Of a stretch of DNA of 64,000 bases, positions 49,755 to 57,865 are shown one piece after another. Under the pieces are notes generated by a model. The model ran no database searches. It was not told where the DNA came from and saw nothing but the letters and a program-made list of their open reading frames with translations. Source of the DNA: Mesorhizobium jarvisii (lineage in GTDB: Bacteria > Pseudomonadota > Alphaproteobacteria > Rhizobiales > Rhizobiaceae); contig NZ_QZXA01000005.1 of the NCBI RefSeq assembly GCF_003601985.1, positions 186,001 to 250,000 on the forward strand, in the 5' to 3' direction. The translations under genes and the position numbers were made by a program. Each line of letters opens with the position of its first letter. Position 1 is the stretch's first letter.

Positions 49755-51377
49755 CTACGCCACCCCGCTCAGCGCCTTGATGGCACGGTAGAAGGTCGAG
49801 GAAAACAGTTCCGTCGGGTCATAGTGCCGCTTCGCCGCAAGGAAGGCCGGCAGTTCGGGATAGGAGGCCAGCAACTCCTTGCCCGTATAATGTAGCTGGT
49901 AAGGTAGGAAGAAGCGCCCGCCATGCTTGATCGTCACGTCGATCAGCGCCCGCGTCAGCGCCCGCATCTTCGCATTGCCGTCGGTATCGGTCGGCTGGTT
50001 GATGTAGAGCACCAGCGAATAGGCCGGCTCCGGCGCATAGGTCAGCGCCACATCCTCCTTATGGACGATGCGCACCGAGGCATTGAGCACCGGCAGGGAC
50101 TGGTTGCGCAGGATCTCGCGCGCTTCGGTGATGAACTCGACATAGGCGGCGCGCGGAATGAAATATTCGTGCAGTATGTCGGTCTCGTTGTTTAGATCGT
50201 TGAACAGATACGGCACCGAATCGTGCATCGGGTTGTTGCGGGTGACGAGGCAGGCCTCGCCTTGCGCCATTGCTGTCGTGCGCGCCACGGTGCAGTTCTC
50301 GAATTTCGGCTCAAGCGTCTTTTCGGTGAACCACTTCAGCTCCTGGAACACGCTGCCCCATTTCGCCAGATTGATGATCACCCGCTTCAGCCCGACCGAG
50401 CCCGGTTCGCCGATATCAGGCTGGTCGGCCGGCGGCTCTTCGGCCACCTTGTCGTAGCGATAGACGATCATGTCCTCGAGGAAATTGGCCGGTGCCGTCG
50501 ACAGATGGCCGTAGAACAGGCCGATATCCTTGTTCGGCTCCAGCACATCGGCAAAAAACTTTGGGAAATCGTCGGATTTGATGATTTCGCGCGAAGTGCG
50601 GTAGACGGCATTGTCGACGATATCGAGCGTTGCCTCCACCACCACGCCGAACAGGCCGTAGCCACCGACGACATGGCGGAACAGCTCGCTGTTCTGCGTG
50701 GCCGAGCAGGTCGTCACCGACCCGTCGGCCAGCATCATCCGCATCGAGCGGATCGAGCCGGCAACCGAACCCGCCTGGTGGTCCATGCCATGCGCGTTGA
50801 CCGACAGCGAGCCGCCGACCGAAAAAATGTCGGTCGACTGCATCGCCTTTACCGCGAAGCGCGGATGCAGCAGGTTCTGGATGTCGTGCCAGCGCGCGCC
50901 GGGCTGCAGCGTCATGGTCCTGGCCGCCGCATCGACGCTGACCTTGTTGAATTTCTTGAGGTCGAGCACCAGCGCATTGTCATCGAAGGCATGGCCGCCC
51001 ATCGAATGACGGACAGCCGCCAGCGACACTTTCAGCCCGTTGGCACGGGCAAAGGCCAGCGCCTTGGCGATATGGTCCTCCTCGCTGATCTCGACCACGC
51101 CATAGACCGGCGTCCGCGACAGGCCGCTGGCATCGTTGATGTCGCCGCCCTTGGCCGACCAGGGCAGCGAAGGATCAAAGGCCGGCGGGCTGGCGATCGG
51201 TTTCAGCGGCAGGGCAATGCCATCGATGTCGGCGATGCGCCCGGCATTCTTCGGCCCCGACGGTCCGCGTGCCAGCCGCGCCATTGTTGTTCCGCCCCAC
51301 AGCACCGCGCCGCCGACGACAGCCGCGCCGAGCACCAGCCGGCGCGACAGGCGAAACCCCTTCTGTTCGTCAGCCAT
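49755..51377 (-). CDS. Tat-exported FAD-linked oxidase (PCMH type)
   Basis: 540 residues. The N terminus has a twin-arginine signal (RLSRRLVLGAAVVGG, about 9-32), so export in folded form is likely. The FAD-binding PCMH domain (about 85-260) contains AAVRHSMGGHAFDDNAL and SVGGSLSVNAHG, typical of lactone and alcohol oxidases of the VAO family. The C-terminal ALO-like part ends in DPTELFSSTFYRAI. It could oxidise a sugar lactone or alditol in the periplasm. The cofactor linkage and substrate are not determined from sequence. Confidence 0.88.
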   Translation of the reverse strand: MADEQKGFRLSRRLVLGAAVVGGAVLWGGTTMARLARGPSGPKNAGRIADIDGIALPLKPIASPPAFDPSLPWSAKGGDINDASGLSRTPVYGVVEISEEDHIAKALAFARANGLKVSLAAVRHSMGGHAFDDNALVLDLKKFNKVSVDAAARTMTLQPGARWHDIQNLLHPRFAVKAMQSTDIFSVGGSLSVNAHGMDHQAGSVAGSIRSMRMMLADGSVTTCSATQNSELFRHVVGGYGLFGVVVEATLDIVDNAVYRTSREIIKSDDFPKFFADVLEPNKDIGLFYGHLSTAPANFLEDMIVYRYDKVAEEPPADQPDIGEPGSVGLKRVIINLAKWGSVFQELKWFTEKTLEPKFENCTVARTTAMAQGEACLVTRNNPMHDSVPYLFNDLNNETDILHEYFIPRAAYVEFITEAREILRNQSLPVLNASVRIVHKEDVALTYAPEPAYSLVLYINQPTDTDGNAKMRALTRALIDVTIKHGGRFFLPYQLHYTGKELLASYPELPAFLAAKRHYDPTELFSSTFYRAIKALSGVA

Positions 51378-51581
51378 GCGGATCCCCCGTTGGCCAAGGG
51401 ATAGCGCGGCTCTTTGGCAAAAACCATAGGGGCGCCGTCGGGGCAGCGTTCCGCCACCCTGGCCGCCTGGCGGTGAGTGACCAAGAGCACGAAAATGGCC
51501 GATCCCCGAAGGAACCGGCCAAGATTGGAGCAGGGGCTGAAAAGTACGGTCAGCAGGTCTGCCGACGCATGACGCTCGCGG

Positions 51582-51824
51582 CTACGAAGCCTTCTTGATC
51601 GAGGTCACCATGCCGGTCTTGTCATCGACGGTTACCGCCACCTTGGCGCCGACCTTCAGTTTGCCGATCTTCGCTTCCGGCGACAGCTGGTAGATCTTGC
51701 CGTCGTCGAGCGTAATCGACTTGGTCGTCGGATCGACCGCCTGGATGGTGCCCTGAACGGACGCGGCATAGGCCGTACCAAGGAAGGCGAGCAGAGCGGC
51801 GGTGGTTGCGAGGGTCTTCTTCAT
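51582..51824 (-). CDS. DUF1344-family small periplasmic protein
   Basis: 80 residues from ATG 51824; the upstream open stretch of 35 codons has no family match. A signal peptide (1-20, ending GTAYA) precedes a compact beta domain: VQGTIQAVDPTTKSITLDDG in pieces, then YQLSPEAKIGKLKVG and VAVTVDDKTGMV. This matches DUF1344, a small family common in Rhizobiales with unknown function, possibly an OB-like fold. It stands alone. Confidence 0.88.
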   Translation of the reverse strand: MKKTLATTAALLAFLGTAYAASVQGTIQAVDPTTKSITLDDGKIYQLSPEAKIGKLKVGAKVAVTVDDKTGMVTSIKKAS

Positions 51825-52268
51825 CGATAGCACTCCGTGCTGTTTCACTTTTCCGGGGCCGCCGCGTTGGGCAACGACAGCACCGAACGAGCCGACACTG
51901 GGCCTGAAAGTCTGCTGGCCGCAAATCACATTGAGTGACTTTTCGCAAAGGAAATCATAGGCTTAATTCTGACACATTGCTTGCGGCTGACGCGGTTTCC
52001 AGCCGTTTCGTTTGCCTCGACGAGCGCTGTTCGCCCACGAAAAGAATCGTTTAGGCGATTGCGGCGGGTGCATCGAGGCCATCACGCAGCCGCCATAATC
52101 CGCCCCGAATTGCATCACGCAACAGCCCGCTGACCTTCGGTTGATACAAATTTTGTTTCATGGACCAGCTCAACCGCCACCGCAAAAGCGGACAAAACTC
52201 GCGCCGTGGTTGCAAATTCGAAATGGATACAGGATCATTGCAACCGCTACGACGAGGGGGAACTCACC
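51825..52268. other. Non-coding stretch upstream of the DUF2314 gene
   Basis: About 440 bases without a supported gene. The left part should hold the promoter of the DUF1344 gene on the minus strand, the right part that of the DUF2314 gene. No repeat or hairpin of note was seen. Confidence 0.5.
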
Positions 52269-52763
52269 ATGAAACTGGCAGTCCGAACCATGATATCCCT
52301 GATGCTGGCGCTGGCGCCGGGATTGGCCGGCGCACAAGGCGCTGAGCCAGGCGGCGATAAAACGGTTATGTTTGCTAGGGACGATCCCGAGATGGCGGTA
52401 GCGATTGCGAAGGCGCGTGCCAGCTTGGATGAGTTCCTGGCCCTGACCGAAGCGCCGCCCTCGGGGACGGACAGGTTCAAATTAAAGGTCGAGGTGCACG
52501 ATGGGGATATCAGCGAGCACTTCTGGGTCATCCCGTTCCGACGCAACGAAACCGGCTTCGTCGGCATATTGGCAAACGAACCGGTAGCAGTGCGCAATGT
52601 CGTCCTCGGCCAGAACATAGAATTCACCAGGGACGATATTTCCGACTGGGGATACAGACGCGACGGGCGTCAAGTCGGCAGCTTCACCGTCTGCGTGATG
52701 TTCAAGAGAATGTCGAAGGAAGAAGCAGACACCATGCACGAGGAATCCGGTTACGATTGTTGA
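52269..52763 (+). CDS. Exported DUF2314-domain protein
   Basis: 164 residues from ATG 52269, preceded by GAGGGGGAAC. A signal peptide covers about 1-24 (ending LAGAQG). The DUF2314 domain (about 40-160) includes FKLKVEVHDGDISEHFWV in pieces, FVGILANEPVAVRNV, GQNIEFTRDDISDWGY and the terminal FTVCVMFKRM. In other bacteria the domain is often cytoplasmic or fused to ankyrin repeats; here it is exported. Function unknown. It is convergent with the DUF3137 gene. Confidence 0.85.
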   Translation: MKLAVRTMISLMLALAPGLAGAQGAEPGGDKTVMFARDDPEMAVAIAKARASLDEFLALTEAPPSGTDRFKLKVEVHDGDISEHFWVIPFRRNETGFVGILANEPVAVRNVVLGQNIEFTRDDISDWGYRRDGRQVGSFTVCVMFKRMSKEEADTMHEESGYDC

Positions 52764-52780
52764 TCTTATGCCCGGTCCGA

Positions 52781-53845
52781 TTAGCTTGCCTCGTCCTTCG
52801 CCCCGATCTTGCGCACCAGCGCCGCCGTCGCCAGCATGGCGCCCATGTCGGAAATCATCGGCGCGACATGCCTGGTGTAGTCGAGAGGCACTGAAATCTC
52901 CGGCAGCTCGAAGAAGTTCTTCGCCTGCGGCAACAGCAGGAAACCGTCGCCGCCGTTGAGCGCGACGCGGGCCGGATCGTCGGGCCAGGTCTCGCCGAGC
53001 CATTTCAGCGCCTGCGCCAGACGGCCGGTCACCAGCGGCCGCGCCGCCTCGACATTGTCGGTGCGGAATTCGTAGGCCGCGTCGAGAAATGGCTCGCCCG
53101 ACGACAGTTCCTGCAGCTTGGACCCGAACAGGCCGCGGAAAAAGCCGACGACCGCATTGGTCCGCCGCGTCGCCACCAGGATTCCCGGGAACGGCTCGAC
53201 CGCTTCGAAGGCGACGATGACACCCTTGAAGGCCGTCGATGAGCCCTTGCCGGTGCCTTCCCGCAGTTCGGCCTCGTAGAGCTCGAATGGAAACCCTTCG
53301 TAGTGGCCGGAAACGACATCGTCGAAGGCTTGCCGGTTGAAGGGCCCGACCGCCTCGCGCGGCAGCCGGTCGAACGAGTTCGGTCTGCCGCCATGCTGGT
53401 AGCCGATGTCACGGATGAAACCGAAGATGATCGGCAGCAGCGTGTCGCGGAACGATTGCTGCAGCCGCGTCGCCGGCTTCATGGCCTGGAAATACAGCAG
53501 GATCGAAGCGGCAAAGCCGATGAAATAGAGGAATACATGCGGCGTCGAGAACCATTGCTCGTTGGGGTCGGCGACCTTGTTGAACAGCCAGGCGATCACC
53601 GCCACGGCCACCAGCACCAGGCCGACGAACAGCGGCACCCGCCAGCGCACCTGCCGCACCGCCGAAGCCCGCGCCGCCTCATAGGCCTCGATGTTTTTCC
53701 GGATGCCGGCGATGACAGCCTCATCAGGCATGAAATCCGCTGCTTCCACCGCCACCCCCGTCGCCTCGACAAGTTCATGATAGCTGGTTTTGTCGGATGT
53801 ATCGACTGCGGTGCCTCCACAACAGATGCTCGCGCTGCCCCTCAT
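52781..53845 (-). CDS. DUF3137-family membrane protein
   Basis: 354 residues from ATG 53845, but this start lies inside an intergenic repeat and the true start may be further in. A GGAGG lies near 53817, just before a residue with a GTC codon; Met at about residue 40 is another option. Two membrane helices (about 75-95 and 108-128) precede a DUF3137 domain (about 150-350) with FELYEAELREG, GVIVAFEAVEPFPG and PLDYTRHVAPMISDM. The domain faces the cytoplasm in related proteins. Function unknown. Confidence 0.85.
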   Translation of the reverse strand: MRGSASICCGGTAVDTSDKTSYHELVEATGVAVEAADFMPDEAVIAGIRKNIEAYEAARASAVRQVRWRVPLFVGLVLVAVAVIAWLFNKVADPNEQWFSTPHVFLYFIGFAASILLYFQAMKPATRLQQSFRDTLLPIIFGFIRDIGYQHGGRPNSFDRLPREAVGPFNRQAFDDVVSGHYEGFPFELYEAELREGTGKGSSTAFKGVIVAFEAVEPFPGILVATRRTNAVVGFFRGLFGSKLQELSSGEPFLDAAYEFRTDNVEAARPLVTGRLAQALKWLGETWPDDPARVALNGGDGFLLLPQAKNFFELPEISVPLDYTRHVAPMISDMGAMLATAALVRKIGAKDEAS

Positions 53846-54006
53846 CGCCCTGCCGGGCACCTGTCCCCGCAAACGGGGCGAAGGACGCCATCATCGATGG
53901 TCTCGCCAATTGCCAGCGTTGCAAGTGGAGCGCCGCCGGCACGGCTAATCTCCCTTCTCCCCGTCACTATACGGGGAGAAGGTGCCGGCAGGCGGATGAG
54001 GGCAGC
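53834..54006. repeat. Inverted pair of a palindromic repeat
   Basis: Two copies of an element with core CTTCTCCCCG..CGGGGAGAAG and flank GTGCCGGCAGGCGGATGAGG lie in opposite orientation: 53834-53884 (degenerate) and 53951-54006 (hairpin CTTCTCCCCGT-CACT-ATACGGGGAGAAG, in part). The left copy overlaps the first codons assigned to the DUF3137 gene. The pair resembles the dispersed palindromic units of Rhizobiales genomes. Confidence 0.75.
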
Positions 54007-54041
54007 ACGACGCTTGTAGAATAGTCTCGCCGCTTGCAGCT

Positions 54042-55067
54042 CTAAGGAAAGATTGCTCTCAACCGTCTTTCAATCTTTCCCCTCATCGCACCGTCCAACG
54101 CCTCCACCGGCACAAGCCGCTCATGATCCCCGTCCCGCAGCCGCAGGAACGGATGCACCTGGTAAGCCGCAACAGCACCGCGCGTCCCCTCCTCCGCGCT
54201 GACATCAGCGACAAAAATCCCGCCAATGCGCCCCGGCCATGGCTGGCGGGCGAGCGCAGTGCCGAGGAAATCGCCGAGCCCATAGGCGACGACAGTCTCG
54301 CCGATCCGTTCCACCGGCTGCACCACATGGGCGTGATGGCCGGCGATCAGCCCGACGCCCTGCCCGGCCAGGCGCCTCGCCAGCGCCTTGGTCCCGGCCT
54401 GCGGAAAATGCCGGAACTCCCAGTCCCAATGCGGCACTGCGCAAATAAGGTCGAACCCGCGCGGCCAGCGCTCTGCATCGCTGCCCATCGACACACGCCC
54501 GGCAAACAGGCTCTCATCTGCATTGCACCATAGCGTGAAGGCCGCGAAGCCGACATTCAACAGCCCGACCTTGACCGGCTGCACCGAGCCATCGGCGGCA
54601 AGGCCTATGCTGCGGATGCCGAGCCGCTTCAGCGCCGCCACCGTCTCGTCGAAACCGGCGACGCCCTGGTCGAGCACGTGATTGTTGGCCAGCGACAGCA
54701 CCAGTCTTTCGTGCGCGATGCCGGCCGCAGCGAGCGCCTCGGCCAGAAACCGCTCACTCATCGCATGATGCGTGCCGAGCTTCGTGCCGAGCACCGCGCT
54801 CGGCCTGCCCACGACAGGGCTTTCGCAATTGCCGATCACCAGATCGGCAGCGCCAAGCAGGGCCTTGATCGCCGGATCGCAGTGCGGCGCCCGGCGGTTG
54901 GCCACGGCCGAGATATCCCCGATGAAGGCCAGCCGCACCGTCCGCTTTGGCGGCGGCTCCATCAACCTCCCCGCCATCGGCGCAAACCCGCTGCCGTCAC
55001 CGCCAAGCGACGGCTTCAGAAAACGCGGCAGCCAGGACAGTTTGTAGGAGAGCGGATAATTCGACAC
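54042..55067 (-). CDS. CapA-family (PGA_cap) metallophosphatase-fold protein
   Basis: 341 residues from GTG 55067; a TTG at 55133 is also possible and no start has a clear ribosome site. The PGA_cap domain has FIGDISAVANRRA near the start, GNCESPV, SLANNHVLDQG and GHHAHVVQPVE, the metal-binding motifs of the calcineurin-like fold. CapA of Bacillus takes part in polyglutamate capsule synthesis; most proteobacterial members are uncharacterised. No capsule gene is adjacent and no signal peptide is visible, so its role is open. Confidence 0.88.
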   Translation of the reverse strand: MSNYPLSYKLSWLPRFLKPSLGGDGSGFAPMAGRLMEPPPKRTVRLAFIGDISAVANRRAPHCDPAIKALLGAADLVIGNCESPVVGRPSAVLGTKLGTHHAMSERFLAEALAAAGIAHERLVLSLANNHVLDQGVAGFDETVAALKRLGIRSIGLAADGSVQPVKVGLLNVGFAAFTLWCNADESLFAGRVSMGSDAERWPRGFDLICAVPHWDWEFRHFPQAGTKALARRLAGQGVGLIAGHHAHVVQPVERIGETVVAYGLGDFLGTALARQPWPGRIGGIFVADVSAEEGTRGAVAAYQVHPFLRLRDGDHERLVPVEALDGAMRGKIERRLRAIFP

Positions 55068-55236
55068 GCGACGCCCAATCGTTTGCCTTCTGTAAACCGT
55101 CCGCCGGGCGGGTTGAAGCGCATCCCTCGACAATCATGCAACGATGTGGACAGCGCATCGGCGCTGACGGGCGCGACGCCGCAAATAGCCGCAAATCTGT
55201 GTATGGTCGTCGGCGACAAATGCTTGGGAGGGAAAG

Positions 55237-56499
55237 ATGACACGAATAGCAAGCCTGATGGCATCCGCATTCATTCTGCTTGTGCCGCTGTCTTCGGCGC
55301 AAGCCGCCATGCCCGAAGCGGCAACCGCGCTTTTCGAGGCGAAGACCGTGGCCGCGCGCGACAGCGCCCTGTCGACGCTGGAGGCCGCCGCACCGAAAGA
55401 TCCGGCATCGGCCTTTGCCGCCGGGGCCGGTGAGTTCTTCACCGCACTGGAACTGCTCGCCAGCGGCCTGCACCGCCACGGTTTCGAAAGCCCGCAATCC
55501 TTCATGCTGCCGCTGATGCAGCTGCCGGTGCCCTCCAATCCCAATCCCGAGCCACTGACCTACGAAGAGTTCCGCGCCATACTGGTCGCGTTCCGCGACA
55601 GGCTGGCAAAATCCGCCGCGACGCTGGGCTCGGTGCCGGCCGATGCCGATGCCGATATCGGCATGGTCATCGATCTCACCCATGTCGGCATCGACCTCAA
55701 CGAGGACGGCATGATCGCACCGGACGAAAGCATGGCGGCCATCATGGCCGCGCTGTCGCACGGCAGCATTTCGCAGGGCGATAGCGCACCGGTGCTGACC
55801 TTCCGTTTCGACCGCGCCGACGGCTATTGGCTGCGAGGCTATGCCGAGTTCCTGATGGCGCAGGCCGATTTCTGGCTGGCGCATGATTTCAGAACCACTT
55901 TCGACGGCTCCTTTCACATGCTGTTCCCGCGCGCCAAACTGCCATTGCAGGACATCCTGGTGCCGCCGCCCAGCGAGATGGGCTCGAGCATCTTCTCCTC
56001 GGAGTGGCGCATCGCCGATTTCATCTCGATGGTGCACATGATCAACTGGCCGGTGGTCGAGCCGGAGCGCCGCAAGGCCGCACGCCAGGAATTGCTCGAA
56101 ATGATCCGGCTGTCGCGCGAAGACTGGAAGGCAATCCGCGCCGAGACCGACAATGACCGCGAATGGCTGCCCGGGCCGCAGCAGAAGGGCGAGAACCCGC
56201 TGACCGGCCTCGAAGTCGGCGAGGAGCAGGTGCAGGCCTGGCTGGCCACCTTGAGCATGGCGGAGGACCTGCTCGAAGGCCGCGCGCTGCTGCCGCATTT
56301 CCGCATCACCGGCAAAGGCATCAACATGAAGCGCTTCTTCGACGAGCCGAAGCCTTTCGACCTGGTGCTGTCGATCACCGGCCCTGGCATCGCGCCCTAT
56401 CTGGAAAACGGCAGGATCCTGACCAGCGAGGATTTCGACCAGATCCAGCGCGAATTCGGCGGCGGCGGGTTTTTGACGTTCGCGCTGTGGTTTAACTGA
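55237..56499 (+). CDS. Exported protein with an EF-hand loop
   Basis: 420 residues with a signal peptide (1-24, ending SSAQAA) and GGGAGGG upstream of the ATG. Residues 153-164 read DLNEDGMIAPDE, a perfect EF-hand calcium loop (Asp1, Asn3, Asp5, Gly6, Ile8, Glu12). The rest is mostly helical, with aromatic-rich EWRIADFISMVHMINWP and a conserved-looking GEEQVQAWLATL. I do not recognise the family. It is probably a periplasmic calcium-responsive protein; binding is inferred from the loop only. Confidence 0.85.
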   Translation: MTRIASLMASAFILLVPLSSAQAAMPEAATALFEAKTVAARDSALSTLEAAAPKDPASAFAAGAGEFFTALELLASGLHRHGFESPQSFMLPLMQLPVPSNPNPEPLTYEEFRAILVAFRDRLAKSAATLGSVPADADADIGMVIDLTHVGIDLNEDGMIAPDESMAAIMAALSHGSISQGDSAPVLTFRFDRADGYWLRGYAEFLMAQADFWLAHDFRTTFDGSFHMLFPRAKLPLQDILVPPPSEMGSSIFSSEWRIADFISMVHMINWPVVEPERRKAARQELLEMIRLSREDWKAIRAETDNDREWLPGPQQKGENPLTGLEVGEEQVQAWLATLSMAEDLLEGRALLPHFRITGKGINMKRFFDEPKPFDLVLSITGPGIAPYLENGRILTSEDFDQIQREFGGGGFLTFALWFN

Positions 56500-56559
56500 G
56501 AACCTGGGTCCCTGCCCTCGCCAAGTGGTGAAAGGAACCCAGTATCCGCCGGGTCCGCC

Positions 56560-56600
56560 AGCAATTGCGGGAAAATCGTGAAACGGTTTTCCCGCAGAAA
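56560..56600. repeat. Short palindromic intergenic repeat (REP-like)
   Basis: GCGGGAAAA (56567-56575) pairs exactly with TTTTCCCGC (56587-56595) around TCGTGAAACGG. It has the same layout as the repeats at 7062 and 17806 and lies between convergent genes. Confidence 0.65.
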
Positions 56601-56605
56601 TTACG

Positions 56606-56896
56606 TCAAACAAAAAGCTGGAAAAGCCATCGCTGGAGCCGCAGCAACCCGGCCATGGCGGCTACTATCAGTGCGTTCGATATCACGCCGATCGCGGTGG
56701 TCGTCCAGGCAATGTCGCCGGATTGGCCAAGGACAACGAACGGAAATGCAGCGGCGATGACGACAATCGCCGCGCACAATCCCAGCCAGGCCACGCCCGG
56801 CCGCTTAACCGACCGGCTGAGGAAATAGGCGATCCCGACCAGCAGGATCCGCAGCGGATCCAACATCTGGGCGATGACAATAGCAATCAGAAGCAT
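56606..56896 (-). CDS. Small hydrophobic membrane protein
   Basis: 96 residues from ATG 56896, with three hydrophobic segments (about 1-18, 36-58 and 64-86). A TTG at 56923 in frame would add nine residues. No domain is recognised. It lies 33 bases beyond the end of the hydrolase gene on the same strand and could be the last gene of that operon. Hydrophobicity pattern and codon use look real, but there is no independent support. Confidence 0.5.
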   Translation of the reverse strand: MLLIAIVIAQMLDPLRILLVGIAYFLSRSVKRPGVAWLGLCAAIVVIAAAFPFVVLGQSGDIAWTTTAIGVISNALIVAAMAGLLRLQRWLFQLFV

Positions 56897-56929
56897 GGAT
56901 AAGAACTGGGACTGGAGTGCCAAAAGGTC

Positions 56930-57865
56930 TTAGCGCGGGAACCCGTGCAACCGGGCGAGCAGCCACTGCAGCGGATTGCCGACGAAGGCACGGGTGACGA
57001 ACGTGTCATGGGCGGCATCGGATGCAAGCAAGGCGATGGTGCCGGCTTCGAGGCGGCGCGGCGGATCGGGACTGGCGGCGATGCCCTGGCCCGCCAGCAA
57101 CTGCCGGATTTCGGCATTGCCGGAGGCCGAGGATTTGCCATAGGCGCTGACGAAGAAGCTCTGCCGGTGCTGCGCGATCCAGCTGGCGAAAATGTCGGCC
57201 TCGTCGAAGACGGCGTCGAGCAGGACGACGCCGAGCAGGCGTCCACCGATGTCGCCGTTCCTGAGAATGGAAGCGGCCGGATTGTAGCCGCCGCTATAGG
57301 CCACCAGCACCACCGCCATGGCGTCGAACTTTGCCGCCTTGGCGCCGGTCAGCCTGGCCATACTTTGCGCAGCCTCGGCCATGAATTTGGCAAAATAGCC
57401 CGGCGTCCAGAAATTACCGGCGCTGGAATCCTGCGCGTTGCTGGCGAATTGCGGCGCCACCAGAACGGCGTTGAGGCCCGACGCCTCGACCTGCGCGACC
57501 ACTCGCTGGCGGCCGACCACGTCGCGCTGCAAGGTGGCGCCATTGCCGTGGAAGAACACCACGATGACCGCCGGCTTGGCCGGATCGAACCCTTTCGGCA
57601 CGGCCAGCAGCGTCGAGCGGTCGGAATAGGTCTCGTCTTCCCAATAAATGCCGCCGCGCGGCGAGGTGTGGCCGCGCCTTCCGTCCGCCGCCATGACGTC
57701 GAGAAACGGCGCGGAGCCGTCGGGTAGCTTGCCCCAGTAGGGAAAGGGCGATGCCTTGAACGGCACGATGGTGGAGATGGCCTTGCGCAAGCGCGCCCCC
57801 TGGCTGGCCACCGGAAACATCGCCGTGGCCAGCAATCCGGCGACGATGGCGCGCCGGTCCGGCAT
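56930..57865 (-). CDS. Exported alpha/beta-hydrolase-like protein
   Basis: 311 residues from ATG 57865, overlapping the upstream stop by one base (TGATG). A signal-like N terminus (about 1-23) carries DRRAIVAGLLA, a possible twin-arginine motif. The core shows VIVVFFHGNGATLQRDV (oxyanion region) and VLVAYSGGYNPAASIL, where a Ser-Gly-Gly takes the place of the usual G-x-S-x-G elbow. LLDAVFDEADIF may hold the acidic residue and AAHDTFV the His. It is possibly an esterase. It follows the polytopic methyltransferase-like gene. Confidence 0.75.
   Translation of the reverse strand: MPDRRAIVAGLLATAMFPVASQGARLRKAISTIVPFKASPFPYWGKLPDGSAPFLDVMAADGRRGHTSPRGGIYWEDETYSDRSTLLAVPKGFDPAKPAVIVVFFHGNGATLQRDVVGRQRVVAQVEASGLNAVLVAPQFASNAQDSSAGNFWTPGYFAKFMAEAAQSMARLTGAKAAKFDAMAVVLVAYSGGYNPAASILRNGDIGGRLLGVVLLDAVFDEADIFASWIAQHRQSFFVSAYGKSSASGNAEIRQLLAGQGIAASPDPPRRLEAGTIALLASDAAHDTFVTRAFVGNPLQWLLARLHGFPR

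Noticed and set aside
54997..56613. 538-codon minus-strand open frame opposite the EF-hand protein
   Set aside because: Shadow frame; the plus-strand gene has a signal peptide, a ribosome site and an EF-hand loop.
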